Notes: generated from the sequence alone by a model not told the origin. Shown: positions 28,291 through 37,702, numbered from the stretch's first letter. The stretch is 64,000 nt of DNA from Pigmentiphaga sp. NML030171 (GCF_002188635.1 NZ_NINX01000039.1:62001-126000); one strand, 5' to 3'. Numbers and translations are program-made.

Positions 28291-29268
28291 TCAGTCGACG
28301 ACGCAGTTGCAGTTCTTCAGCGACTCCGGCAGCGCGATGCCGAGGTCCTTGAGCCGGCGCCCGCTGATCTTGACCGCATGGTCTTCCACGGCAGGGACCG
28401 ATACGGGAATGTCCGAAGGCTTCTTGCCGCGCAGGATGTCGGCGGCGATGCGGCCCACGCTGGTTCCCAGGCTGCTGTACTCGACCGTCATCGCGGCCAG
28501 GAAATGGTGCTGGGCCACGTTATCGACATTGGGGCTGTAGGTGGGCAGCTTGATGCGGTTGGTGACCGAGGCGATGGCGGCGGCGGCCGGAATCAGCATG
28601 CTCGAGGCCGGCACCATCAACGCGTCGGCGCGCCCTTGCAGCGACGAGACGCGGGTAGGTATGTCGTTGGCGTTGTCCACGCCCACCTTCACCAGGGTGA
28701 GGTCGTACTTGCCGACGACCTTCTCGAGCGCGTTCAGGAAGCCGAGATCGGCATCGTCGCCGGGGTTGTAGATGAAGCCCAGCCGCTTGACCCCGGGCGT
28801 GAGCTGCTTGATGAAACCGACCGACGCCTCCATGTTGGGCAGGTTGGAACCGCCGGTCATCAGCGTGTCGCCCCGGTCCCAGGATGGCACCAGCTTGGCG
28901 GCGACGGGGTTGGCGACGGCGCCGAACACGATGGGGAAGCTGCGGCTGACGAGCACCTGCTTGGCGGTCTGGGTGAGCGGCGTGGTGATGGTCAGCATGA
29001 GGTCGGGCTTGCCCGCGGCTTCGCGGTTCAGCAACTGGGGGGCGAGCGAGCGGTCGAAGTTCACGTGGCCTTCGTCGTAGACCACCTTCAGTCCCTGCCT
29101 GGCCAGTTCCTTCTTGAAGCTCGACACCAGCGTGTCCAGCGTATGGTCGGGACCGAACTGCGCGATGGCGACCTTGTAGGTCTGCTGGGCGTGGGCGATC
29201 GATGCGGCACAGGCCAGCGACACGCAGGCGGCGAGTCGCGCGGCTTGGAGGATCAGGACAGGCTTCAT
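28291..29268 (-). CDS. ABC importer substrate-binding protein, TrpX-like (COG2984)
   Basis: The 325-residue periplasmic protein has a Sec signal peptide ending at SIAHA and the two-lobed fold of the ABC_sub_bind family (KVAIAQFGPDHTLDTL, then VFGAVANPVAAKLVPSW, RLGFIYNPGDDADL and LMVPASSMLIPAAAAI). It should deliver a small organic ligand to the TrpY/TrpZ-like permease. The ATG at 29268 has GGAG 5 nt upstream and overlaps the TGA of the truncated oxidase gene (ATGA), so translation is coupled to that remnant. It ends in an unusual NCNCVVD tail. Confidence 0.88.
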   Translation of the reverse strand: MKPVLILQAARLAACVSLACAASIAHAQQTYKVAIAQFGPDHTLDTLVSSFKKELARQGLKVVYDEGHVNFDRSLAPQLLNREAAGKPDLMLTITTPLTQTAKQVLVSRSFPIVFGAVANPVAAKLVPSWDRGDTLMTGGSNLPNMEASVGFIKQLTPGVKRLGFIYNPGDDADLGFLNALEKVVGKYDLTLVKVGVDNANDIPTRVSSLQGRADALMVPASSMLIPAAAAIASVTNRIKLPTYSPNVDNVAQHHFLAAMTVEYSSLGTSVGRIAADILRGKKPSDIPVSVPAVEDHAVKISGRRLKDLGIALPESLKNCNCVVD

Positions 29269-30032
29269 GGCAGCTCCGGGGCAGGACGGGTGGAGGAGGG
29301 TGGGCGGGACAGGCCGAAGACGCGGTCCCGGCCGAGCATGGCGCCGGGATCGAAGGCGAGTTTGATGCGGCGCATGGCGTCGAGCTCCGCGGCCGGGTAG
29401 AGCGACTGGAAGACCCGGTTCTTTTCGAGCCCGATGCCGTGTTCGGCCGAGATCGAGCCGCCGCAGCGCATCACCTCGTGGTAGACCAGATGCTCGACGT
29501 GTTCGGCGGCAGGGCCTTCGCAGCCGACCAGCAGGTGCACGTTGCCGTCGCCCAGGTGGCCGTAGGTCAGGCGCCGCAGGGCGGGATCGATGGCGTCCAG
29601 GCCCGCGTAGATGCGCGGCAGGCAGGCCTGGAGCTCGCCGGTCGGAATGCTGACGTCGAAGGACAGGTAGGCGCCGAGGTGGCGTGCCGCTTCGCCGGAT
29701 GCGTCGCGCATGCGCCAGAGCTCGGCCGCCTCGGACAAGGACTTGGCGACGACGACGTGGGGGGTGCCCAGGCTGTCGGACAAGGCTTCCAGCGCGTCCA
29801 TGATGCGTGCCTCGTCGCGCGCCGGCTGGCGGTCGTAGCAGGAGAGTTCGAGCAGCACGACATAGCCGCAGGCACCGTCGAAGGGATCGCGGCCCACGCC
29901 CAGTCCCCGCGCGACGAAGTCCACGAAATCCCGCCACATGACTTCGAACGAGGTCAGCATGGGGCCGAAATCGGCGCGGCAGCCCGCCAGCGCGCGCAAT
30001 ACCTGGTCCAGGTCCTGGAGGCCGAGCGCCAC
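29265..30032 (-). CDS. C-terminal half of an FAD-linked oxidase (GlcD type), N-terminal domain missing
   Basis: The 255-residue frame is the FAD-oxidase_C domain of D-2-hydroxyacid dehydrogenases such as glycolate oxidase GlcD, with the metal-site motifs YGHLGDGNVHLLV and GGSISAEHGIGLEKN intact. The whole N-terminal PCMH-type FAD-binding domain (about 210 residues) is absent. Its reading starts at a GTG only 35 bp from the divergent gntR start, leaving no space for it. It cannot be a working flavoenzyme alone. It keeps an ATGA overlap with the binding-protein gene and may survive as a translated leader cistron. No frameshifted N-terminal half is visible in the window. Confidence 0.78.
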   Translation of the reverse strand: MALGLQDLDQVLRALAGCRADFGPMLTSFEVMWRDFVDFVARGLGVGRDPFDGACGYVVLLELSCYDRQPARDEARIMDALEALSDSLGTPHVVVAKSLSEAAELWRMRDASGEAARHLGAYLSFDVSIPTGELQACLPRIYAGLDAIDPALRRLTYGHLGDGNVHLLVGCEGPAAEHVEHLVYHEVMRCGGSISAEHGIGLEKNRVFQSLYPAAELDAMRRIKLAFDPGAMLGRDRVFGLSRPPSSTRPAPELP

Positions 30033-30067
30033 GGTTCCTATGTCCGCAACGGCTCGTCCCCCCGACC

Positions 30068-30793
30068 ATGGCGAAAGATCCGAGCTCCTTCGTGCCCTTC
30101 TACCAGCCGCCGCAGGCCGAGCCGGCCCGTTCCGGCAGCGTGTCGGATTTCGTGCTGAACGAGATCGCCCGCCGTATCGTCGATGGGGTCTACAAGCCGG
30201 GACAGCGCATCGTCGAGACCGACGTCACCCGGGACCTGGGCGTAAGCCGCAGTTCGGTCAGGGAGGCCTTCCGGCGCCTGGAGACCAATCGCTTCGTGCG
30301 CATCGAGCCCAATCGGGGCGCGACGGTGGCCACGCCCGGACGCGAGGACATCGTCGCCCAGTTCCGCATCCGCGAGGTCATCTCCGGCCTGGGCGCGCGT
30401 GCCGCGGCCGAGCACGCGGACGAACCGGGCAATCGCGAGATCGTCCTGGCGCTGCTGGACGACATCGAGACCCAGAGGCGCGCCGACGACCCGCGCAACC
30501 ATCGCGCCGAGAACGGCCGCTTCCATCGGGCCATCAACAACATGTCGGGTATCCCGGACGTGGGCGAACTGCTGGACCAGTACAACTACCCGATCCTGCA
30601 CACGATCTACTTCAGGGACCTGAGCCGCGAGAACTGGCTGCTGAACCTGTCGGACCACGTCGACATCGCCCGCGCGGTGCTGCACGGCGACCCGGTCGCG
30701 GCCGAGCATTTCGCCCGCCAGCACATGCGCCGGATGGTGGACATCGCGATCGAGATCGCGGAGCGGCTGTTGGAAGAAGCGCGCCAGCGCTGA
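30068..30793 (+). CDS. GntR-family regulator, FadR subfamily
   Basis: The 241-residue protein has a winged helix-turn-helix (about residues 25-90: VSDFVLNEIARRIVDGVYKPGQRI, then VSRSSVREAFRRLETNRFVRIEPNRGATV) and an all-helical FCD ligand domain. The FCD domain has the metal-binding pattern (ENGRFHRAINN near 150, SDHVDIARAV near 200). Such regulators usually repress the adjacent catabolic operon until an acid ligand binds. It is divergent from the truncated oxidase/ABC importer operon, whose control is the likely job. Confidence 0.9.
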   Translation: MAKDPSSFVPFYQPPQAEPARSGSVSDFVLNEIARRIVDGVYKPGQRIVETDVTRDLGVSRSSVREAFRRLETNRFVRIEPNRGATVATPGREDIVAQFRIREVISGLGARAAAEHADEPGNREIVLALLDDIETQRRADDPRNHRAENGRFHRAINNMSGIPDVGELLDQYNYPILHTIYFRDLSRENWLLNLSDHVDIARAVLHGDPVAAEHFARQHMRRMVDIAIEIAERLLEEARQR

Positions 30794-30802
30794 ACGGCGG
30801 CC

Positions 30803-32185
30803 TCAGGCGGCGACCGCGGGGGGCTCCAGGTCCGCCAGGAAGTGATCGCGCCACTGCTTGATGCTGTTGTCCTTGAGCAGTTGCATCATGTGTTCGTGGC
30901 GCTCGCGCCGCTCCTCCAGCGGCATGTCCAGGGCGCGGTCCAGGGCGCGGGCCATGGCGTCGATATCGTAGGGATTGACGATGATCGCGCCGTCGGCAAG
31001 TTCGTCGGCGGCACCCGCGAATTCGGACAGGACCAGCACGCCGGGATCCTCGGGCTCCTGGGCCGCCACGTATTCCTTGGCCACGAGGTTCATGCCGTCG
31101 CGCAGCGGCGTGACGAAGCCGACCTGCGAGGCACGGAAGAAGGACAGCAGCGCGGCGCGTTCGTAGGCGCGGTTCATGTAGCGGATGGGCGTCCACGACA
31201 GTTCCGTCCAGCGGCCGTTGATGTGGCCGGCCGTGCTTTCGAGCTGCCTGCGGATGTGGCGATAGCCCTCGACGTCCGAGCGCGAGGGCGGCGCGATCTG
31301 CAGGAAGCTGACCTGGCCGCGATAGGCGGGCCGGGACTCCAGCAGCCTTTCGAAGGCGTTGAAGCGTTCGACCATGCCCTTGCTATAGTCCAGCCGGTCC
31401 ACGCTGATGATGAGCTTGCGCTCCTGCAGCCCCTGCTTGAGCGTGGCGACCAGCTTGGAGCGGCTGCGCGCCTTGGATTTGCTCTGGATGTCGTCGGGCA
31501 GGATGCCGATGGGATAGTGGCCGACGCGCACCGGTCCTGACGGCGCGCGCAGCGTGTCGCCTTGCATGGGCAGCCCGAGACGCCTGTGTGCGTAATCCAG
31601 GAAGGCCTGCGCATCGCCGCGTGTCTGGAAGCCCACCAGGTCGTACTCGCACATGGCCTCGATCAGGTCGCGGTGGGGCGGGACGGTGCGCAGGATGCCC
31701 TCGGACGGAAAGGGCGTATGAAGGAAGAAGCCGATACGGTTGCGCATGCCCAGGCGCCGGCATGCGCGGGCGAAGGGTATCAGGTGATAGTCGTGTATCC
31801 AGAGCCGGTCGTCCTCGCCGACCAGTTCCCTGAGCATGCCGGCTAGCCGCTCGTTGACGGCCAGGTAGCCCTCGTATTCGCGGGCATCGTAGCGGCTGAG
31901 GTCGATGCGGTAATGGAAAGTCGGCCAGAGCGTGCCGTTGGCGAACCCGCGATAGTAGAGGTCGTACTCGCTACGCGACAGGGCGGTGGTCGCGCAGTCG
32001 ATACGGCCGATGCGATGGAAGGAGACCTCCGCGTCGGCGCTGTCCTCGATCTTGCCGTTCCATCCGAACCAGAGCCCGTCCTGCCGCTTGAGGGCATCGA
32101 GCACGCCGACGGCCAGTCCGCCGGCGCTGCTCTTTCCTTCGGCCGCGGACGCTACACGATTGGAAACGATCACGAGTCTGCTCAT
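30803..32185 (-). CDS. otsA: Trehalose-6-phosphate synthase
   Basis: The 460-residue GT20 glycosyltransferase joins UDP-glucose and glucose-6-phosphate to make trehalose-6-phosphate. Typical segments are [10 protein letters not shown] at the N-terminus, [50 protein letters not shown] and [17 protein letters not shown]. The start is ATG at 32185 with AGGACCAGG just upstream; longer readings are not conserved. It follows otsB by 11 bp on the same strand. Trehalose protects against osmotic and desiccation stress. Confidence 0.95.
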   Translation of the reverse strand: MSRLVIVSNRVASAAEGKSSAGGLAVGVLDALKRQDGLWFGWNGKIEDSADAEVSFHRIGRIDCATTALSRSEYDLYYRGFANGTLWPTFHYRIDLSRYDAREYEGYLAVNERLAGMLRELVGEDDRLWIHDYHLIPFARACRRLGMRNRIGFFLHTPFPSEGILRTVPPHRDLIEAMCEYDLVGFQTRGDAQAFLDYAHRRLGLPMQGDTLRAPSGPVRVGHYPIGILPDDIQSKSKARSRSKLVATLKQGLQERKLIISVDRLDYSKGMVERFNAFERLLESRPAYRGQVSFLQIAPPSRSDVEGYRHIRRQLESTAGHINGRWTELSWTPIRYMNRAYERAALLSFFRASQVGFVTPLRDGMNLVAKEYVAAQEPEDPGVLVLSEFAGAADELADGAIIVNPYDIDAMARALDRALDMPLEERRERHEHMMQLLKDNSIKQWRDHFLADLEPPAVAA

Positions 32186-32196
32186 GTCCTGGTCCT

Positions 32197-32991
32197 TTAT
32201 TCGTGGCGCGAAGCATCGTCCGGCCCGCGCGTGGACAGGCCGTCCAGCCAGCGGGCCAGGGAAGGGGGATCGGGCAGCCGCCACGATGCCGACGTGTCGC
32301 CATCGCCGATCTTGATCGAGACGCCGCCCAGGCGCGCCACGACGGCGAACGCCGCCTCGTCGGTCAGGTCGTCTCCCGCCATGACGGGCAGCCGGGACGC
32401 GAAGGGAGCGACGGCCATGAATCGCTCGACGGCGCTTCCCTTGTCCGCGCCGCGCGGCTTGACCTCGGCGACCATCTTGCCGAACTGCAGCACGTAGTCC
32501 GGCGCGAAGGCCGAGGCGGCCTGCGCGACGTCCCGGCGGATCCGGGCTTCCTGGTGCGGCGCATGCCGGTAGTGGACGGCGAACGAAATGCCCTTGTCCT
32601 CCATGTGTACGCCCGCCAGCCCGGCGGCGATGTCAAGCAGGCGCGCCTGCAAGCGGGCCGCCCGCTCCCGGTCCACGGGCAGCTCCCATACCTGGCCGTC
32701 GGGGCCGCGCCACTGGATGCCGTGCAGGCCTGCGACCGGCAGGCGCAACGGATGCAGCAGGCGGTCGACCACCTCTATCGAGCGGCCCGACACCACGGCC
32801 AGCGCGCCGCCGGTGGCCGGCGCCAGGCGCCGCAGCAGGGCCAGGGTGGCGCCGGGAATCCGCGCCGCATCCGGGCTGGGGGCGATGGGGGCCAGCGTGC
32901 CGTCCAGGTCGAGGAACAAGGCGCATCGCGCCAGGTCCAGCGGGGGAGGTCTGCCTGCTTCCGATCCGGTCATCGTTCGTTGACGCGTCAT
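32197..32991 (-). CDS. otsB: Trehalose-6-phosphate phosphatase
   Basis: The roughly 264-residue HAD-family phosphatase has the nucleophile motif FLDLDGTLAPIAP, AVVSGRSIEVVDRLL (motif II region), the lysine region EVKPRGADKGSAVERF, and motif III MAGDDLTDEAAF. It removes phosphate from trehalose-6-phosphate, completing the pathway started by otsA 11 bp downstream. The order otsB-otsA matches many betaproteobacteria. The start is either ATG 32991 or ATG 32973; neither has a strong ribosome site. Confidence 0.93.
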   Translation of the reverse strand: MTRQRTMTGSEAGRPPPLDLARCALFLDLDGTLAPIAPSPDAARIPGATLALLRRLAPATGGALAVVSGRSIEVVDRLLHPLRLPVAGLHGIQWRGPDGQVWELPVDRERAARLQARLLDIAAGLAGVHMEDKGISFAVHYRHAPHQEARIRRDVAQAASAFAPDYVLQFGKMVAEVKPRGADKGSAVERFMAVAPFASRLPVMAGDDLTDEAAFAVVARLGGVSIKIGDGDTSASWRLPDPPSLARWLDGLSTRGPDDASRHE

Positions 32992-33086
32992 CCGCGTATC
33001 GTTTTGACAACAGTCACAGATGGAATGGTAGGGAAGGGTGTCGCAGGGAGGGTGTTCATTTTGCGCGTTTTTGTTTCCATTTATCT

Positions 33087-33108
33087 CCCCGTGCCATGCG
33101 GCGCGGGG
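33087..33108. other. Strong hairpin between otsB and the LuxR gene
   Basis: CCCCGTGCC and GGCGCGGGG form a 9-bp stem (one G-T pair) around an ATGC loop. It lies 96 bp before otsB and 83 bp before the LuxR start, inside a divergent promoter region. No T-tract follows in either direction, so it is not a typical terminator. Confidence 0.4.
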
Positions 33109-33190
33109 CCTGGCGGGGGCGGGCGGCGAACGCGCGGTTTTACGGTACGCTATCGGGCAAACGACAAGAGCGGAGCGAGACGAGGACATC

Positions 33191-34006
33191 ATGCAGCTGG
33201 TGCATCTCCATGAACCCCGTGCGGAAGACGGCTCGTGGCGCCATGCCCGGGAACGCGCGTCCTTCGCGATGGCGGGAGTCATCGGCTGCCTGGGCCACGA
33301 GGATTTCGACACCGCCGCGCTGCGGCAGCTCAATGCGGCGATCGCGCTGTGCTGGTGGTCGACCTACAGCCTGCACAAGCACCGCCCGCCGGAGCTGCAT
33401 GCCACCGGCAGCTTCCAGGCTCCCGACCACACCCGGGACGCGTTCCGGTTCTACCGGCAAGGCGTGTACCGTTACGACCAGACGTTCGAGGCGGCCAGGG
33501 AGCGGGTGCTGCACGGCGGCGCGGTGGTCACGCACTGGCACGCGGCCGAGCTGCCGAGCGAGCATCGCGACGGCATCTACACGCGCCATGCGCTGCGGGA
33601 GCGGGTGTCGCTGGTCACGGCCTGGGAAGAGGACGACCTGATCGCCATCAATCTCTACCGCCGCGACGAACAGCCCGCGTTCAGCGACGCGGAGCTGGAC
33701 CTGATATGCGGCCTCGCGCCGCCGCTCATCGCCTGCATAGAAAGCCACCTGCGCAGCCGCCGGGCCGCGGCCCGCCCGCCGGCGTGCCAGCCGGCCCCGC
33801 TCGCGGCCCTGCCGCGCCGCGAGCGCGAGGTATGCGAGCGGCTGCTGCGCGGCTGGACGCACGAAGGCATCGGCGCCGATCTGGGCATTTCGGCGGGCAC
33901 GGTCAAGACCTATCGCGACCGGGCATTCGAGCGGCTGGGCATCCACCATCGCAACGAACTGTTCGCGCTCGCGCTGGACGGCCTGGCGCCTCCGTCCCAG
34001 GCCTAG
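33191..34006 (+). CDS. LuxR-family transcriptional regulator
   Basis: The 271-residue protein ends in a LuxR/GerE helix-turn-helix (about residues 205-265: LPRREREVCERLLRGWTHEGIGADLGI, then GTVKTYRDRAFERLGIHHRNELF). The N-terminal 190 residues form an unrecognised sensor domain without the autoinducer-binding signature, related to LuxR regulators of aromatic or acyl metabolism. ATG at 33191 has GAGG upstream. It is divergent from otsBA and directly upstream of the acyl-CoA ligase operon, either of which it could control. Confidence 0.86.
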   Translation: MQLVHLHEPRAEDGSWRHARERASFAMAGVIGCLGHEDFDTAALRQLNAAIALCWWSTYSLHKHRPPELHATGSFQAPDHTRDAFRFYRQGVYRYDQTFEAARERVLHGGAVVTHWHAAELPSEHRDGIYTRHALRERVSLVTAWEEDDLIAINLYRRDEQPAFSDAELDLICGLAPPLIACIESHLRSRRAAARPPACQPAPLAALPRREREVCERLLRGWTHEGIGADLGISAGTVKTYRDRAFERLGIHHRNELFALALDGLAPPSQA

Positions 34007-34110
34007 GGTTGTCCCGGTCCCCAACGCAGGGGACAGCCGCGTCCGCGTCTTCTCTTTAGGCTTCTTCCTGCCGTTCCTGCGCGAGCGGCCCATGACAGGA
34101 AGGAGACCGC

Positions 34111-35943
34111 TTGAAGACGCCTGCCATCAGGTGCCTGGAGGACATCCGGGCGATCGAGTCGCAGCCCTATGCTGCATTCATGCCGCACCACAGCGTCCAC
34201 GAGGCGCTGGAACACGCCGCCGCGACGCATGCGCAACGGCGGGCGCTGACCTTCATCGAGTCGGCCGATCCCGCGGTGCCCGCCGGCAGCTGGACCTATG
34301 CCGAGCTGCTGGCGAGGGTAAGGCGGGCGGCCCGGGCCTTCCGGCGGCTGGCGGGCGACACCCAGCCGCGCGTGGCGTTCCTGCTGCCGGCCATCCCCGC
34401 CGCATACGTGACGCTCTGGGGCGCCGAAGCCGCGGGCATTGCCTGTCCGGTCAACTACCTGCTCGGCGAAGAGCACATCGCCGATCTGCTGCAGCATGCC
34501 CGGGTGAACGTGCTGGTCGCGCTCGGGCCGCACCCTGAACTGGACATTTGGTCCAAGGTGGCGGGCGTCAGGCGCCGCTGTCCCGGCCTTGCGCACGTCG
34601 TGTCCGCGGGCAGGGCGCAAGGCGCGCCCGACCTCGACGAACTGCTGGCCGGCGAAGAGGGAGGCCCGCTGGACGAGAGCTATCGGCGCGGGCCCGACGA
34701 CATCGCCGCGCTGTTTCATACCGGCGGGACCACCGGGCGGCCCAAGCTCGCGCGCCACACTCACCGCAACCAGCTTCATGCGGCGTGGGGGGCGGCCTGC
34801 ATGTATGGCGCCAGCGAAGCCGACGTGACGCTGAACGGTTTCCCTCTGTTCCATGTGGCCGGTTCCCTGGTCTACGGGCTCTCGAGCTTGCTGGCGGGCG
34901 GCGAGGTGGTCTTGCCCACGCTGCTGGGCATGCGCAACACGGCCTTCGTGCGGCGCTATTGGCAGTTCGTCCAGCGCGAGCGGGCGACGCTGCTGGCCGC
35001 CGTGCCCACGGTCATGGCCAGCCTGCTGGACGTACCCATTGGCGAGGCGGACCTGTCGCGCGTGCGCTGCCTGTTGACGGGCGGCTCGCCGCTGCCCACC
35101 GAGCTGGCCGATGCCTTCGAGCAGCGCACGGGGGTGGGCGTCCGCAACATCCTGGGCATGACCGAGTGCGCGGGCGTCATCGCCATCGAGCCGGTCGGCA
35201 TGCCGCGCACCGCCGGAGCCGTGGGGCTGCCGCTGCCCTTCACGGAGGTCGGCATCGATCCCGACGGCGCGTCGCCGGACGGACGCGAAGGCATCCTGCG
35301 GGTCAGGGGGCCCAACGTCGGGCCGGGCTACACCGACGCCCGCAACGACGCCGGAGTCTTCGGCGAGGACGGCTGGCTGGTGACCGGCGACGTGGGACAC
35401 ATCGACGAGGCGGGCAGGGTCTTCGTGACCGGCCGGGCCAAGGACCTGATCATCCGCAGCAGCCACAATATCGATCCGGTGGTGATCGAGGATGCGCTGC
35501 TCGGGCATCCCGAGGTGCAGATGGCCGCCGCCGTGGGCGCGCCCGACGAATATGCGGGAGAGATACCCGTGGCCTACGTGGCGCTGCGCCAGGGCTCCCG
35601 GCTGACCGCCGCCGATCTCGCTGATTTCGTGCGCGACCGCATTCCCGAGCGGCCCGCGGTGCCCAAGGCCATCTTCGTCGTGGATGCGCTGCCGATGACC
35701 GCGATCGGCAAGCTCTACAAGCCCGAGTTGCGGGCGCGGGCCGTGCGCTGGACGTTGCAGGAGCGCCTGGCGCGCGGCGGATTGGCGGCGCGCGTGACGG
35801 TGGACGTCAGCGCCCAGGCCAAGGGATGCGTGGCGCATTTCCGCGCGGACGGCGACGATGCGGCGCGCGTGCGTGCGCTGATGGCGCCGTTCGCCCTGGC
35901 CTATCGGATCGACGGCCCCGGGGCCGGGGAAGAGGGCGCATGA
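34111..35943 (+). CDS. Acyl-CoA synthetase (AMP-forming)
   Basis: The 610-residue ANL-superfamily enzyme activates a carboxylic acid with ATP and attaches coenzyme A. Motifs in order: the ATP loop LFHTGGTTGRPKLARHT (about residue 208), GMTECAGV near 350, YTDARNDAG and GWLVTGDVGHIDEAG near 425, the RAKDLIIRSSHNIDP hinge, and the catalytic lysine in MTAIGKLYKPELR. A C-terminal extension of about 70 residues follows. The start is TTG at 34111 with AAGGAG 5 nt upstream. Its stop overlaps the next gene (ATGA). The substrate acid is unknown, likely aromatic or alicyclic from context. Confidence 0.9.
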   Translation: MKTPAIRCLEDIRAIESQPYAAFMPHHSVHEALEHAAATHAQRRALTFIESADPAVPAGSWTYAELLARVRRAARAFRRLAGDTQPRVAFLLPAIPAAYVTLWGAEAAGIACPVNYLLGEEHIADLLQHARVNVLVALGPHPELDIWSKVAGVRRRCPGLAHVVSAGRAQGAPDLDELLAGEEGGPLDESYRRGPDDIAALFHTGGTTGRPKLARHTHRNQLHAAWGAACMYGASEADVTLNGFPLFHVAGSLVYGLSSLLAGGEVVLPTLLGMRNTAFVRRYWQFVQRERATLLAAVPTVMASLLDVPIGEADLSRVRCLLTGGSPLPTELADAFEQRTGVGVRNILGMTECAGVIAIEPVGMPRTAGAVGLPLPFTEVGIDPDGASPDGREGILRVRGPNVGPGYTDARNDAGVFGEDGWLVTGDVGHIDEAGRVFVTGRAKDLIIRSSHNIDPVVIEDALLGHPEVQMAAAVGAPDEYAGEIPVAYVALRQGSRLTAADLADFVRDRIPERPAVPKAIFVVDALPMTAIGKLYKPELRARAVRWTLQERLARGGLAARVTVDVSAQAKGCVAHFRADGDDAARVRALMAPFALAYRIDGPGAGEEGA

Positions 35944-36749
35944 GCGTGCATGTCGAATACGAGAAGCGGGGGCCCGTTGCTCTGGTCCGCCTGGACCGGC
36001 CGGCCGCCCGCAACGCGTTGACGCCACGGATGCTGTGCGAGCTGGCCGATGCGTTCGTCGACGTGGCGCGGGACGACGCGATACGGGTGGCGGTACTGGC
36101 TGCAACCGGCGACGCGGCGTTCTGCGCGGGGGGAGACCTGGGTACGACCCTGCCGTTGCTGACCGGCGCGCGGCAGCCGGAGAATCCCTACGACCGCCGC
36201 CTGCTGGAAGATCCGACAGTGATGGCGGCCTCGTCGCTGCGCGGATTTCCGTTGCACAAACCGGTGGTGGCCGCCATCAACGGCGCATGCCTGGCAGCGG
36301 GCATGGAGTTGATGCTGGGGACCGACATACGCCTGGCCGCCGAACATGCGACCTTCGGCTTGCCGGAGGTGCGGCGCGGCCTCATCCCCTTTGCCGGGTC
36401 CATGGCCCGACTGCCCAGGCAGATCCCGCAGGCGGTCGCGATGCATATGCTGCTGACAGGCGAACCGCTGACGGCGACGCAGGCACTGCAATGGGGTTTG
36501 ATCAACCGGATCGTGCCGCTGGCCGACTTGCCGGATGCCGCGATGGAGGTGGCCGAAGGAGTCGCCCGCAACGGGCCGCTGGCGGTCCAGGCCGTCAAGC
36601 GGACGGTGATCGAGGCCAGCGGCGTGCCGCTGGAGCTGGCCTATCGCCTGGAGGATCACGCGCGCGAGCGGGTCCTGGCCAGCGAGGACGCGCGCGAAGG
36701 CCCGCGGGCGTTCATGGAGAAACGCAGTCCGGTCTATACGGGAAGATGA
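35940..36749 (+). CDS. Enoyl-CoA hydratase/isomerase family protein
   Basis: The 269-residue crotonase-fold protein has the oxyanion-hole motif AFCAGGDLG (about residue 61) and AAINGACLAAGMELMLGTDIRLA. Both catalytic glutamates of true hydratases are present, in GMELML and LPEVRRGLIP. It therefore probably hydrates an enoyl-CoA made from the product of the upstream ligase. Its ATG overlaps the ligase stop, and the SDR gene begins 1 bp after its own stop, so the three are translationally linked. Confidence 0.9.
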   Translation: MSVHVEYEKRGPVALVRLDRPAARNALTPRMLCELADAFVDVARDDAIRVAVLAATGDAAFCAGGDLGTTLPLLTGARQPENPYDRRLLEDPTVMAASSLRGFPLHKPVVAAINGACLAAGMELMLGTDIRLAAEHATFGLPEVRRGLIPFAGSMARLPRQIPQAVAMHMLLTGEPLTATQALQWGLINRIVPLADLPDAAMEVAEGVARNGPLAVQAVKRTVIEASGVPLELAYRLEDHARERVLASEDAREGPRAFMEKRSPVYTGR

Positions 36750-36750
36750 A

Positions 36751-37665
36751 ATGAATCAGGATGCAGCCATCAGGCTGGACGGCAAGGTCGCCATCGTGAC
36801 CGGCAGCGGCCGCGGACTGGGCCTGGCGTTCGCGCGGGCGCTCGCGGATGCGGGCGCGGCGGTCGTGGTCAACGATGTGGATGCCGACGCGGCGGCCGAG
36901 GCCGTCGCGTCTATCCGCGGCCAGGGGGGCCAGGCCGTGGCCGAGGTGGTGCCCGTGGGCCAGGCCGAGGCGGCCGAGCGGCTCGTGGCCCGGGCGGTGG
37001 AAAGCTTCGGCCGCCTGGACGTGATGTGCGCCAACGCCGGCAACCTGCGCGATCGCATGATGTGGAATCTGAGCGACGAGGATTTCGATTCCGTCATCGC
37101 GACCCATCTGCGGGGCACCTTCACCTGTGCCCGCGCGGCCGTGAGACGCATGCGCGCGCAGGAAAGCCCGGGGCGGCTCATCCTGGTGGCTTCGCCGGCG
37201 GGGCAGCGCGGCAATCCTGGCCAGACCGCATACGCCGCGGCCAAGGCCGGCATCGCGTCGTTCGCACGGACGTGGTCGATGGAGTGCGCGAAGTCGGACA
37301 TCACGGTCAACGCCATCGTGCCGGTCGCGCTGACCCGCATGGTCGCCACGATGCCCGCGTTCGCACCGATTGCCGAATCGATCTCGCGCGGCGAGCCGTT
37401 GCCCGACACGCTGCGCCAGGGCGCCGGGCTGGGGATGCCCGAGGACGTGGCACCGCTGGTGGTGTTCCTCGCCTCGGACCAGGCCGCTGGAATCAGCGGC
37501 CAGTGCATAGGATTGGGGGGAGACAAGCTCAGCCTGTGGTCCCACCCGCAGGAAATACACAGCGCCTTCCGCAGCGGCGGCTGGAGTGCCGAGGCGATCG
37601 CGCGGGCGTGGCCGGCCACGCTGGGAAACCGGCTGGAAAGCGTGGGGCTGCCCCCCTTTCCTTGA
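36751..37665 (+). CDS. Short-chain dehydrogenase/reductase
   Basis: The 304-residue protein has the classical SDR NAD-binding motif TGSGRGLGLAFARAL (about residues 16-30), CANAGNLRD, and the catalytic Ser in VASPAGQRG and Tyr-x3-Lys in YAAAKAG. Its length and C-terminal tail resemble the 3-hydroxyacyl-CoA dehydrogenase-like SDRs of multifunctional beta-oxidation proteins. Following a ligase and hydratase, it likely oxidises the resulting hydroxyacyl-CoA. It is the third gene of the operon. Confidence 0.89.
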   Translation: MNQDAAIRLDGKVAIVTGSGRGLGLAFARALADAGAAVVVNDVDADAAAEAVASIRGQGGQAVAEVVPVGQAEAAERLVARAVESFGRLDVMCANAGNLRDRMMWNLSDEDFDSVIATHLRGTFTCARAAVRRMRAQESPGRLILVASPAGQRGNPGQTAYAAAKAGIASFARTWSMECAKSDITVNAIVPVALTRMVATMPAFAPIAESISRGEPLPDTLRQGAGLGMPEDVAPLVVFLASDQAAGISGQCIGLGGDKLSLWSHPQEIHSAFRSGGWSAEAIARAWPATLGNRLESVGLPPFP

Positions 37666-37702
37666 GGGCGGCCGGACCAGGAACGACAACCATGGAGACA
37701 TC

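Noticed and set aside
33087-33108. Rho-independent terminator for otsB or LuxR
   Set aside because: The stem is strong but no T-tract follows on either strand, and it lies upstream rather than downstream of both genes.
34017-34034. GTCCCC-N6-GGGGAC hairpin after the LuxR gene as a terminator
   Set aside because: The perfect 6-bp stem is followed by GC-rich sequence and only a distant pyrimidine stretch, so termination is doubtful.
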